This document shows positions 56,061 to 64,000 of a stretch of DNA of 64,000 bases, piece after piece; positions within the stretch are counted from its first letter, which is position 1; each line of letters starts with the position of its first letter. This stretch comes from Mucilaginibacter lappiensis (GTDB taxonomy: Bacteria > Bacteroidota > Bacteroidia > Sphingobacteriales > Sphingobacteriaceae). The translations under genes and the position numbers were made by a program. The notes beneath the pieces are model-generated. The model ran no database searches and was not told where the DNA came from. It was given only the letters and a program-made list of their open reading frames with translations. The DNA lies in the NCBI RefSeq assembly GCF_900155965.1, contig NZ_FTMG01000002.1, positions 248,001-312,000 on the forward strand, written 5' to 3'.

Positions 56061-56657
56061 ATGTTATCAGCCAGGTACCAGTATGATTTGATTGAGGCGG
56101 GATGTGATGAAGCTGGTCGCGGATGTTTGGCCGGACCTGTTTTCGCTGCCGCGGTAATACTTCCATCTGATTTTGATCATCATTTGCTTAACGACTCCAA
56201 ACAATTATCTGAACAGGTAAGATATCAGCTGCGTACCGAGATAGAACAAAAAGCTATTGCCTTTGCCGTGGCATCGGTTGACAACCGGGAGATAGATGAG
56301 ATCAATATTTTAAATGCCTCGTTCCTGGCTATGCACCGGGCTATTGAAAAACTGCATTTAGCCCCCCAGTTTTTAATTATCGACGGAAACCGGTTTAAAA
56401 AATACCCTAACGTTCCGCATGAATGTATCATTAAGGGCGATGGTAAATTTTTCAGCATAGCAGCCGCTTCTATCCTGGCCAAAACCTATCGTGACGACTT
56501 TATGCTGCAGATAGCGGCCGAGCATCCGGAGTATGACTGGCATAGCAATAAGGGTTACCCTACTATTAAGCACCGTGAAACGGTCATGAAGATAGGATAT
56601 ACACCCTATCACCGCCGTACTTTTCGCGTTACCGACCCGCAGTTAAGTATTTTTTAA
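56061..56657 (+). CDS. rnhB: ribonuclease HII
   Basis: A 198-residue enzyme starting at ATG 56061; the upstream part of the frame is translated repeat DNA. Catalytic D16-E17 lie in [14 protein letters not shown], with the third and fourth acidic residues in IIDGN and near AKTYRDD. It removes RNA from DNA-RNA hybrids and single ribonucleotides in the cytoplasm. Confidence 0.93.
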   Translation: MLSARYQYDLIEAGCDEAGRGCLAGPVFAAAVILPSDFDHHLLNDSKQLSEQVRYQLRTEIEQKAIAFAVASVDNREIDEINILNASFLAMHRAIEKLHLAPQFLIIDGNRFKKYPNVPHECIIKGDGKFFSIAAASILAKTYRDDFMLQIAAEHPEYDWHSNKGYPTIKHRETVMKIGYTPYHRRTFRVTDPQLSIF

Positions 56658-56804
56658 CGATGCCTTTGATTACGGCGTTCTGGTTGGTATTTTTGCACCA
56701 AACCAGGTATCCAATTGAAACCATCATGAGCTAAAGGTTCACAAACCGAAATGAGTAAAACGGCTCATGATAGCTTCATCGCTATTAAAAAACAATTTAC
56801 CCTG

Positions 56805-58004
56805 ATGAAAATCCTTATTTTAACCCACCGAGTGCCGTTTCCGAAAAACGGAGGCTATGCCATTGTGGTGTATAACACTATAAAAGGTTTGGTTGCGCTT
56901 GGGCATAAGGTATCATTGGTAGCGTTGAACGCCAAAAAATATAACGGTAACCCGCATGAGGTAACCGATGACTTGCTTACTAAGATAAACTATACTACCT
57001 ATAATATTGACATCAGCATATCCATGCTGGATGGGCTGATAAACCTGTTCAGCAAAAAATCAAACGATATTGACCGATATTATGATGCTGAGTTTGAAAA
57101 ACTATTAGTACGCGAACTTAGGCAAACGGCTTATGATATTGTGCAGTTTGAAGGCTTGTTTGTAACCCCCTATTTAGCAGCCATACGCAAACACTCCAGG
57201 GCAAAAATGATTTATCGCTCGCACAATATCGAGCACCAGGTATGGCAACGTCTGGCACAACAAAAAAGCGATCTGTTTAAAAAATGGTATCTGCGTATGC
57301 TGGCCCGGCGGGTAAAGGATTACGAGCTGCAACAGCTCAATAAAGTGGATGCCATTGCCGTTTTTACAGCCGAAGATAAGAATACCATGCTCTCTTACGG
57401 AACCACTATCCCGGTTGAAATATTCCCGGTAGGGATCGATCTTACCCAATACCGGCCCGATTTTGAAAAAACAGAATTTCCGAGTTTGTTTTTCCTGGGA
57501 TCGTTAGACTGGCTGCCTAATCGCGAAGGCATAGAATGGTTTATTGATAATTTTCATAAAGACCTGACGGATGGTGACCTGCGCGTAAAGTTTTATGTGG
57601 CTGGTCATAATATTCCCGATCGCTTTGATGATTACGAGGTGATGGGTAAAATATTTATCCAGGGCGAAGTAGATGATGCCTATGAATTTGTAAACAGCAA
57701 AGCTATTATGATAGTGCCGCTTTTATCGGGCGGAGGTATGCGGGTGAAAATTGTGGAAGGCATGGCCATGCAAAAATGTATCATTTCCACATCTATCGGG
57801 GCCGAAGGTATAAATTTTGAAAACGGCACCAATATTATCATCGCTAATAACCAGGAAGAGTTTTATGACGCCATTGAGCGTTGCATTACCGATGAGGAGT
57901 ATTGCCGAACCGTAGGCATAAACGCAAGAAAGTTGGTTGAGCAACAGCACGATGTAAACGCTGTGACTCATGATCTGGCGCAGTTTTATGAGAAACTTTG
58001 TTAG
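56805..58004 (+). CDS. family 4 glycosyltransferase
   Basis: A GT-B enzyme of 399 residues if started at ATG 56805 (MKILILTHRVPFP), the usual beginning of this family; ATG 56751 would add 18 residues. The N-terminal Rossmann domain has GGYAIVVYN, the C-terminal donor site PLLSGGGMRVKIVEGMA and the EGINFENG loop. It should transfer a nucleotide-sugar donor to an unknown acceptor. Confidence 0.88.
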   Translation: MKILILTHRVPFPKNGGYAIVVYNTIKGLVALGHKVSLVALNAKKYNGNPHEVTDDLLTKINYTTYNIDISISMLDGLINLFSKKSNDIDRYYDAEFEKLLVRELRQTAYDIVQFEGLFVTPYLAAIRKHSRAKMIYRSHNIEHQVWQRLAQQKSDLFKKWYLRMLARRVKDYELQQLNKVDAIAVFTAEDKNTMLSYGTTIPVEIFPVGIDLTQYRPDFEKTEFPSLFFLGSLDWLPNREGIEWFIDNFHKDLTDGDLRVKFYVAGHNIPDRFDDYEVMGKIFIQGEVDDAYEFVNSKAIMIVPLLSGGGMRVKIVEGMAMQKCIISTSIGAEGINFENGTNIIIANNQEEFYDAIERCITDEEYCRTVGINARKLVEQQHDVNAVTHDLAQFYEKLC

Positions 58005-58111
58005 TCCTTGACCTTCAAATTACTCCTTAAAATCTGATGTCAAAAATCAAGGTTCATGGAGCCCTCAAAATTCCCGTCAGAATAATTACTTTTGCGCCAT
58101 AAACGTAAACG

Positions 58112-59191
58112 ATGAAGAATACTGCCTTAACAGCTACACACATTAAAGCCGGCGCCAAAATGGTGCCCTTTGCTGGTTACAATATGCCTGTGCAATATGC
58201 CGGGATAAACGCCGAACACGAAACTGTACGTAAAGCGGTTGGTGTATTTGATGTAAGCCACATGGGAGAATTTATTTTAAAAGGCGAACACGCACTTGAC
58301 CTTATACAACGGGTAACCAGTAATGATGCCTCAAAATTATATGACGGCAAAGTACAATATTCTTGCCTTCCTAATGAGGACGGCGGTATTGTGGATGACC
58401 TGCTGGTTTACAGGCTCGACGAAAAAACCTATATGCTGGTGGTTAATGCCTCCAACATTGAAAAAGACTGGAACTGGATATCTAAATATAACACCATGGG
58501 TGTGGATATGAAAAACATATCAGACCGCACCTCACTGCTGGCTATCCAGGGTCCTAAAGCGGCTGAGGCTTTGCAAAGCCTTACCGAAGTTGACCTCGTA
58601 TCTATGGAGTATTACACCTTTAACAGGGGGAAATTTGCAGGTGTTGATAATGTGATCATATCCGCCACTGGATATACAGGTGCGGGTGGTTTTGAGATTT
58701 ATTTCGATAATCAATACGCCGATCAGATCTGGGAAGCTATTTTTAAAGCCGGCGAACCTTTCGGTATTAAACCGGTAGGATTAGGCGCACGTGATACCTT
58801 ACGCCTGGAAATGGGTTTCTGTTTATATGGCAATGATATTGATGATGCCACTTCCCCATTAGAAGCCGGTTTAGGTTGGGTAACCAAATTCAGCAAAACA
58901 TTTACCAATTCCGAAGCCCTGCAACAACAAAAACAAGCCGGTGTAAGTCGTAAGCTTGTAGGTTTTGAAATGATAGACAGGGGTATTCCCCGTCACGATT
59001 ATCCTATTGTTGATGCTGAGGGTAATAACATAGGTAAAGTAACTTCGGGTACACAATCGCCATCGTTACAAAAAGCCATTGGCATGGGTTACGTAAATAC
59101 AGAGTTTGCCAAAGAAGGCGCTGAAATATACATCAGTATCAGAGACAATAAAGTGAAAGCTAAAATTGTAAAGCCGCCTTTTTATAAATAG
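58112..59191 (+). CDS. gcvT: glycine cleavage system aminomethyltransferase (T protein)
   Basis: A 359-residue folate-dependent enzyme. [22 protein letters not shown], the folate-binding [12 protein letters not shown] and [12 protein letters not shown] (with catalytic Asp region) are full GcvT motifs. It takes the aminomethyl group from GcvH to tetrahydrofolate, releasing ammonia. gcvH and gcvP are not in the window. A TACTTTTG box (58087-58094) may be its -7 element. Confidence 0.94.
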   Translation: MKNTALTATHIKAGAKMVPFAGYNMPVQYAGINAEHETVRKAVGVFDVSHMGEFILKGEHALDLIQRVTSNDASKLYDGKVQYSCLPNEDGGIVDDLLVYRLDEKTYMLVVNASNIEKDWNWISKYNTMGVDMKNISDRTSLLAIQGPKAAEALQSLTEVDLVSMEYYTFNRGKFAGVDNVIISATGYTGAGGFEIYFDNQYADQIWEAIFKAGEPFGIKPVGLGARDTLRLEMGFCLYGNDIDDATSPLEAGLGWVTKFSKTFTNSEALQQQKQAGVSRKLVGFEMIDRGIPRHDYPIVDAEGNNIGKVTSGTQSPSLQKAIGMGYVNTEFAKEGAEIYISIRDNKVKAKIVKPPFYK

Positions 59192-59204
59192 TCATTCTCT
59201 TCCG

Positions 59205-59268
59205 ATCATTTAGTCATTAAGTCATTTTTTATTGGCTCCTTATAATAATGACCTAATGACTAAATGAT
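59205..59268. repeat. 22-bp near-perfect inverted repeat
   Basis: ATCATTTAGTCATTAAGTCATT (first 20: ATCATTTAGTCATTAAGTCA) facing a complement with one mismatch at 59247-59268. Follows gcvT; its edge supplies the ATG at 59272. Confidence 0.6.
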
Positions 59269-59286
59269 ATAATGACCAAATCACAA

Positions 59287-60003
59287 ATGACTAAAAATTT
59301 AAACGTTTGCCTTACCCCGGCATTGCTGCCGCTTTATAATGTAGAAGAATACATTGTAGTGGTTATTGATATTTTCAGGGCAACATCATCTATATGTTAT
59401 GGTATTGAAAACGGTGCTGAGGCTATTATCCCGGTATCACAGGTTGAAGAGTGTTCCGCGTATAGAGAGAAAGGGCTGGATTACTTACTGGCAGCAGAAC
59501 GTGATGGAAAAGTAGTAGATGGGTTCGATTTTGGCAATTCGCCATTCTCCTACACTGCCGAAAAAGTAGTCGGCAAAACCATCGTACTAACCACTACCAA
59601 CGGTACTCACGCATTACATTTATCGCTCAGCGCCAAGCGTATTGTTATTGGCTCATTTTTAAATCTTACGGCATTAAGTAACTGGTTAAAAACCCAGCAC
59701 GAAAATATACTGCTGGTATGTGCAGGCTGGAAAAATAATTTTAACCTGGAAGACTCCCTGTTTGCCGGCGCTGTAATTGAACAGTTAAAAACGGAAGATT
59801 TTGTGTTGGACGATGCCGCCATTGCCGCTAATGATCTTTTTCAGTTAGGTAAAGATGATATTAACCTTTACCTCAAAAAAACATCGCATGGCGAGCGGCT
59901 TAAGAAACTGGGTATCGAAAAAGATATTGAGTTTTGCCTGCAGGTTGATATTACAACCGCAATCCCCGTGTTAGAGGGAGAGCGGTTGGTGAGGTTGGTT
60001 TAG
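59287..60003 (+). CDS. comB: 2-phosphosulfolactate phosphatase (ComB family)
   Basis: A 238-residue enzyme from ATG 59287; an earlier in-frame ATG at 59272 falls in sequence derived from the flanking repeat. VVVIDIFRATSSICYGIENG, TTNGTHAL and the DDAAIAANDLF segment are ComB signatures. In methanogens it makes sulfolactate for coenzyme M; in Bacteroidota the role is unclear and may relate to sulfonate metabolism or another phosphatase activity. Confidence 0.85.
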   Translation: MTKNLNVCLTPALLPLYNVEEYIVVVIDIFRATSSICYGIENGAEAIIPVSQVEECSAYREKGLDYLLAAERDGKVVDGFDFGNSPFSYTAEKVVGKTIVLTTTNGTHALHLSLSAKRIVIGSFLNLTALSNWLKTQHENILLVCAGWKNNFNLEDSLFAGAVIEQLKTEDFVLDDAAIAANDLFQLGKDDINLYLKKTSHGERLKKLGIEKDIEFCLQVDITTAIPVLEGERLVRLV

Positions 60004-60029
60004 GTAAGGTTCATCCAAAATTTAAACTT

Positions 60030-60108
60030 TGTCATTCTGAGCGACAGCGAAGAATCTATTCGTAGGCATGCAAATCGGCTAATAGATCCTTCGTTCCTTA
60101 GGATGACA
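60030..60108. repeat. dispersed ~80-bp palindromic repeat, copy 3
   Basis: Begins TGTCATTCTGAGCGACAGCG and ends CCTTAGGATGACA. More diverged than copies 1 and 2 but with the same ends and ATCTATT/AATAGAT core. Confidence 0.7.
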
Positions 60109-60119
60109 AATTATTGCTG

Positions 60120-60998
60120 TTACTCCGTCTTTTTCACCCTTTTTCTCCAGCTTTTTAACATAAAATAAACAATCCCTGCAATTAGCAGGATAGGCCAAAT
60201 GGAAATTATCCCAAAAAACAGGTTTTTTGAAAAGGTCCATCCAGTACTAATTGATGTTTTAAATTTATTGGTAAACTGATCATCAATATTCTGGGTAGTT
60301 GCTTTGGTATAAAAAGTAATATCTAAGGAACTGTAGGCTATTTGTTTGTTCAGATAATTTAACTGTCCCTGGGCCGACTCAATATCACTGCGGATCTCGG
60401 TTAGCTTATTTTCAATCTCCATCAAATCTGAGATCTTGGTTCCTTTTTTAAGTAGCTCGAGATACCGGTTCTCCAGGATCTTTTTATTGTCTAGTCGTGT
60501 TTTCATGTCGATGTACCTGGTGGTAACATCGCTTACAGTAATATTTTTGGTATCGATCTTATCGGCCGATGCAGATACCGAGTCAAGCAGGGAATCAAAG
60601 TACTTAGCCGGGATACTTACTTTTAAATTATACTCCTTACGGTTTATATCGCTGTTGGTGGTTTGATTGTCCTCGTCAACATAGCCACCATACTTTTTGA
60701 GCGATTGCAGGATCTTTTTGCGGGCAGCATTAATGTTACTGACCTCAAACTGAATAGTACCACTTTTAATGATCTTTTTTGTGGTGTCACGAACTTGACT
60801 CGGGCTAGTTGAATTGCCGGACGGTTCCGCAATGGCGATATCCTGCATAACAGGAGTTTTTTCAAGCGCTTCATCATCCGGTTTTACAGCTGGAGGGGCA
60901 AACGAAACAGCTTGTGCTTTTTCTTTTTGCTCTTCAGCTTTATGTCCACATGCCGACAAGGACAGTAATAGGGTAATTGAAATAAGATAAGCTTTCAT
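60120..60998 (-). CDS. DUF4349 lipoprotein with C-terminal membrane anchor
   Basis: A 292-residue lipoprotein (SLSACG lipobox, Cys ~17). IKSGTIQFEVSNINAARKKI and GGYVDEDNQT mark the DUF4349 domain, followed by a coiled coil (~165-225) and a transmembrane helix (~260-282) with a basic tail KSWRKRVKK. Having both a lipid and a C-terminal helix is a feature of the family. Function not established. Confidence 0.87.
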   Translation of the reverse strand: MKAYLISITLLLSLSACGHKAEEQKEKAQAVSFAPPAVKPDDEALEKTPVMQDIAIAEPSGNSTSPSQVRDTTKKIIKSGTIQFEVSNINAARKKILQSLKKYGGYVDEDNQTTNSDINRKEYNLKVSIPAKYFDSLLDSVSASADKIDTKNITVSDVTTRYIDMKTRLDNKKILENRYLELLKKGTKISDLMEIENKLTEIRSDIESAQGQLNYLNKQIAYSSLDITFYTKATTQNIDDQFTNKFKTSISTGWTFSKNLFFGIISIWPILLIAGIVYFMLKSWRKRVKKTE

Positions 60999-61113
60999 AA
61001 CAAGGCTAATTAATGTGTTACCATAAATTCTGATTAGCCTTGTAAAGTTACGCTAAAACAAAATTAAATTCCAAATAAATTTATTTATCAAAATTTAATT
61101 CTGTTTTATTTCT

Positions 61114-61440
61114 TTATTTCAGCTTTTCATTGTTCCTGTGCCGGTCGGCATCACGGATGCTTTTCTTTTCCATATTTTTCTCCAGCGCATCCGTGAGGTC
61201 AATTCCGGTTTGGTTAGCCAGGCATATCAGTACAAACAGCACATCAGCCATTTCATCTGCCAGGTTAACCTCTGTATCCGATTTTTTAAATGATTGCTCG
61301 CCATACTGTCTTGCCATAATGCGGGCCACCTCACCTACCTCTTCCATCAAAATGGCCGTATTGGTGAGCTCATTAAAATACCGGATACCCATGGTTTTTA
61401 TCCACTTATCTACAAGATGTTGTGCTTCCTTAATTTCCAT
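61114..61440 (-). CDS. MazG-like nucleotide pyrophosphohydrolase
   Basis: A 108-residue all-helical protein (ATG 61440, MEIKEAQHLVD; a longer frame begins inside dtd). EEVGEVARIMARQ and DEMADVLFVLICLAN carry the EExxE-12-28-ExxD metal-binding motif of the MazG/dUTPase superfamily. It should hydrolyse NTPs or dNTPs to the monophosphate, probably house-cleaning. It ends a pair with dtd upstream (19-bp gap). Confidence 0.88.
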   Translation of the reverse strand: MEIKEAQHLVDKWIKTMGIRYFNELTNTAILMEEVGEVARIMARQYGEQSFKKSDTEVNLADEMADVLFVLICLANQTGIDLTDALEKNMEKKSIRDADRHRNNEKLK

Positions 61441-61459
61441 AAAAGAGTTTAAATATTTT

Positions 61460-61918
61460 TTAGTGATTGTCTTTATCCTTTGTATCCATAATGATGGTGA
61501 CCGGCCCATCATTCACCAGGTTGATCTTCATATCTGCACCAAAAATGCCCGTGGCTATTTTTTTGTCTGTAAGTGTTTCCAATAATTTGATCATTTGTTC
61601 ATACATCGGTATGGCTTTATCGGGCCTGGCAGCCTTAATAAAAGATGGGCGATTGCCTTTTTTTGTCTGTGCAAACAGGGTGAATTGTGATATAAGCAGA
61701 ATGTCCCCGTCAACGTCGGCCAGCGCTTTATTCATTAATCCGTTTTCATCGCCAAAAACGCGCATGCCTGTAATTTTATTAGCCAGCCAATTTAAATCCT
61801 CTTCGGTATCGGCCTCCTCAATACCCAATAAAACCAGGAAACCCAGTTTAATTTCGCCTGTTATTTCGCCTTCAACTTTGCAGCTGGCCTCAGTAACGCG
61901 TTGTAAAACAGCTCTCAT
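61460..61918 (-). CDS. dtd: D-aminoacyl-tRNA deacylase
   Basis: A 152-residue enzyme with the two signature motifs SQFTLFA (~80-86) and NDGPVT (~138-143), the Gly-cisPro-type proofreading site. It removes D-amino acids (and glycine) from mischarged tRNA. MRAVLQRV is the standard N-terminus, supporting ATG at 61918. Co-directional with mazG. Confidence 0.94.
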   Translation of the reverse strand: MRAVLQRVTEASCKVEGEITGEIKLGFLVLLGIEEADTEEDLNWLANKITGMRVFGDENGLMNKALADVDGDILLISQFTLFAQTKKGNRPSFIKAARPDKAIPMYEQMIKLLETLTDKKIATGIFGADMKINLVNDGPVTIIMDTKDKDNH

Positions 61919-61956
61919 TGTTTCGAATTTTAAGGCAGCAAGTTAATTAAGAGTCA

Positions 61957-62021
61957 GGAATCAAGAGATAAGAAACAAGCTTTTTTATTTGGCTCCCGTC
62001 TTTTTCTTGTCTCTTGATTCT
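61957..62021. repeat. inverted repeat upstream of dtd
   Basis: GAATCAAGAGATAAG-type arm facing CTTGTCTCTTGATTC, 36-bp loop; between divergent dtd and the transsulfuration gene. Confidence 0.55.
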
Positions 62022-62116
62022 CATATCCTGTTTCTTATGCAACAAAACAGTTATTTTTTGCTCAAAAAAAACTAAGTTCGCAACCGCTATTATGTTTTTT
62101 AATTAATAGGTACATC

Positions 62117-63352
62117 ATGACAACGAAAAGAGGCTTTACCACTACCATTTTACACGCCGACCGCTTAGGTAAACCAGAGCATGGCTCCTTACATAAACCC
62201 ATACATACTTCGGTAACCTATGGGCACGAGGATGTGCAGGACCTGGTTGATATTTTTCAGAACAAGAAAAAAGGATACGCTTATTCGCGCCAGGGTAACC
62301 CTACCGTTACCGCTTTGGAGCATAAGGTAACCAATATGGAAAAAGGATTATCGTCTATTGCTTTTTCAACCGGTATGGCGGCAATTTCGGCAACGGTAAT
62401 GGCGCTCATAAAACATGGCGATCATATTGTGGCCAGTTCATTTCTGTTTGGTAATAGTCGCAGCATATTTCAAACCTATATTGATCTGGGCCTGGATATT
62501 ACTTTTGTTGATGCTACCGATGTTGAAAATGTACGCAATGAAGTTAGGGCCAACACCAAAATGGTGTTTGTGGAAACCATTGCTAATCCAGCTACACAAG
62601 TAGCCGATTTGCAAGGTATTGGTGAGCTTTGCACGCAAAAAGGGATCATATATGTGGTGGATAACACCATGACCTCGCCTTACTTGTTTAACCCTATTGA
62701 TGTTAAAGCAAGTTTGGTGATCAACTCTTTAACAAAATATATTGGCGGCCACGGCGATGCGCTTGGCGGCTGTGTTACCGATACCGGTTTGTTTAACTGG
62801 AGCAACTACCCTAATATTTTCGAAACGTTTAAAAAACAGGTAAAACCCGAAACACTGGGCCTTACCCAGATCCGTAAAAAAGGATTGAGGGATGCCGGTG
62901 GTACCTTATCGCCCGAAGCTGCGCATACTATTGCTGTGGGAGCAGAAACATTAGCCCTGCGCTTAGAGCGTGCCTGCAATAATGCGTTGGCGTTGGCTCA
63001 GTATTTTGAAAGCCACCCGATGATCAAGAACGTATTTTACCCGGGTATCAAAAGTCACAAACAACATGAACGTGCCGGTAAACTGTTCAAAAAATTTGGC
63101 GGTTTAATGAGCATCGAGCTGGATGAAAGCATTGATTGCCTGGCTTTTTTAAATAAGCTGAAACTGGTTGTAAAATCAAGTAACCTGGGCGATACCCGTA
63201 CACTGGCTATCCCGGTTGCTCAAACCATATTTTTTGAACTGGGTGCCGATAAACGCGCCGAAATGGGTATCCCCGAAACTATGATCCGCCTGTCGGTAGG
63301 TATTGAAGACCTGGAAGACCTGATGGCTGATTTTAAAGAAGCTTTGGGATAG
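62117..63352 (+). CDS. cystathionine gamma-synthase/transsulfuration family PLP enzyme
   Basis: A 411-residue fold-type I PLP enzyme. PLP lysine K207 lies in INSLTKYIGGHGD; YAYSRQGNPTVTALE and FVETIANPATQVADL are family motifs. It could be cystathionine gamma-synthase, O-acylhomoserine sulfhydrylase or a lyase; the NSLTKYIGGHGD site alone does not separate them. Together with cysE and cysM it belongs to sulfur amino-acid metabolism. Confidence 0.88.
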   Translation: MTTKRGFTTTILHADRLGKPEHGSLHKPIHTSVTYGHEDVQDLVDIFQNKKKGYAYSRQGNPTVTALEHKVTNMEKGLSSIAFSTGMAAISATVMALIKHGDHIVASSFLFGNSRSIFQTYIDLGLDITFVDATDVENVRNEVRANTKMVFVETIANPATQVADLQGIGELCTQKGIIYVVDNTMTSPYLFNPIDVKASLVINSLTKYIGGHGDALGGCVTDTGLFNWSNYPNIFETFKKQVKPETLGLTQIRKKGLRDAGGTLSPEAAHTIAVGAETLALRLERACNNALALAQYFESHPMIKNVFYPGIKSHKQHERAGKLFKKFGGLMSIELDESIDCLAFLNKLKLVVKSSNLGDTRTLAIPVAQTIFFELGADKRAEMGIPETMIRLSVGIEDLEDLMADFKEALG

Positions 63353-63406
63353 GAGCAAGGATTTAAGGAGCAAAGAATAAGGATACCATTTTTAAAAAAG
63401 ATAGGG

Positions 63407-64000
63407 ATGAAAAACCATTGTAAAAGTTCAGTCCTTGTTCTTTTTGTCATTATTCTTTGCTCTATCATAGTTTCTTGCCTCTCCTCCTGCCGCCGGCATG
63501 ACCGGGTTATCAATACCTCTTTTTACTTCTGGAAAACGGTTTATAAAACTAACGCAACTGAAGCGGCCTGGTTAGGTCATTTTCATACACCCAGGCTTTA
63601 TGTACGCATGATGGATGTGGATATGGACGAAAGCGGTGTAATTCCTATTCCGGTATCGCCCATAACTTTTCAGAATAAATTGCCGGATACGGTTGAAATA
63701 GTGCCAGTAGTATTCATTGTAAACAATATCCTGAAAGTAACAACCCATTCGCAGCTTGATGCCCTGGCCGGTAATATCGTTCGCTTTGTAAACGGTAAAG
63801 TGCAGCAAGCGGGCAAAACCACATTTAGTGAACTCCAGATTGATTGCGACTGGACATCATCCACCCGCGAAAATTATTTTTACCTGCTTGGGCGGTTACG
63901 TCAGATAAAAGAGTTAAAAACAAAAACGATCTCTGCCACATTAAGGCTTCATCAAATAAAAAATCAAAAAGGAAGTGGTATTCCTCCGGTAAACCGTGTT
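63407..64000 (+). CDS. putative lipoprotein of unknown function (3' truncated by window edge)
   Basis: An open frame of 198 codons running off the right end. It starts at ATG 63407 after ATAGGG and has a lipoprotein-like leader (LCSIIVSCLSSCRR). Notable segments are ARL-YVRMMDVDMDESG, LQIDCDWTSSTRENY and ISATLRLHQIKNQKG; the last two recall DUF3142-like TIM-barrel proteins, but with part missing I do not assign a function. Codon use matches neighbours. Confidence 0.7.
   Translation, partial: MKNHCKSSVLVLFVIILCSIIVSCLSSCRRHDRVINTSFYFWKTVYKTNATEAAWLGHFHTPRLYVRMMDVDMDESGVIPIPVSPITFQNKLPDTVEIVPVVFIVNNILKVTTHSQLDALAGNIVRFVNGKVQQAGKTTFSELQIDCDWTSSTRENYFYLLGRLRQIKELKTKTISATLRLHQIKNQKGSGIPPVNRV

Noticed and set aside
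58087..58094. Full sigma-A promoter for gcvT
   Set aside because: A TACTTTTG -7 box is present but no TTG lies at the expected distance, so I only mention it within the gcvT entry.

Overview
The window looks like a chromosome segment of a free-living Bacteroidota, most likely Sphingobacteriaceae (Mucilaginibacter/Pedobacter type). The basis is a SusB-like GH97 glucosidase, many secreted glycosidases and lipoproteins with SCKKD-type signals, RRM RNA-binding protein, TAnnTTTG-type promoter candidates, paired serine hydrolases, and abundant short palindromic intergenic repeats. I saw no rRNA, tRNA, CRISPR array, prophage or intact insertion sequence. The species assignment is inference.

Layout. 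1-10 kb: end of an MFS pump, ankyrin protein, M23-like protein, TSGGG-repeat surface protein, OmpA-like barrel, GH97, serine hydrolase, lipoprotein and a second barrel. 11-15 kb: a minus-strand beta-glucan locus (GH30, then two GH16) with a shared beta-trefoil tail. 15.5-17.4 kb: a 7TM sensor fused to a transposase-type zinc ribbon. 17.7-24 kb: modABC, then a divergent ECF sigma/anti-sigma/Met-rich-peptide unit facing DUF1223, cytochrome b and a molybdenum oxidoreductase. 24-29 kb: sugar-symporter-like MFS, S41 peptidase, a small secreted peptide, TIM-barrel isomerase and NIPSNAP protein. 29.5-32 kb: ars operon (arsR, DUF6428, arsC, acr3). 32-37.8 kb: two GH43 enzymes, cysE and cysM flanking a serine hydrolase. 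37.8-41 kb: RhlE-like helicase, CBS protein, an outer-membrane phospholipase-like barrel. 41-44.3 kb: a candidate 3-keto-glycoside operon (DUF1080, GMC oxidoreductase, small subunit). 44.7-50.9 kb: GreA-like protein, RRM protein, a Tat-exported PaoABC-like molybdo-flavoenzyme and dienelactone hydrolase. 51-64 kb: membrane flippase-like protein, GT2, ABC permease, PP2C phosphatase, RNase HII, GT4, gcvT, comB, DUF4349, MazG, dtd, a transsulfuration enzyme and a lipoprotein cut by the right edge.

The most notable system is at 20.1-24.0 kb. Three transcription units carry the same promoter, TTGTAAGG-N15-CGACTAA: the sigma gene, the Met-rich peptide gene, and the DUF1223/cytochrome b/molybdoenzyme operon. 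The gene set parallels the hypochlorite-scavenging SigF-MrpX-YedY1-YedZ1 system described in Azospira, but with a zinc-finger anti-sigma factor and a DUF1223 protein added. ModABC next door could supply the molybdenum.

The intergenic spaces are rich in repeats: three copies of an ~80-bp palindromic family, a two-copy MITE-like element with a 41-bp identical core, a 248-bp nested inverted repeat, and several shorter hairpins.
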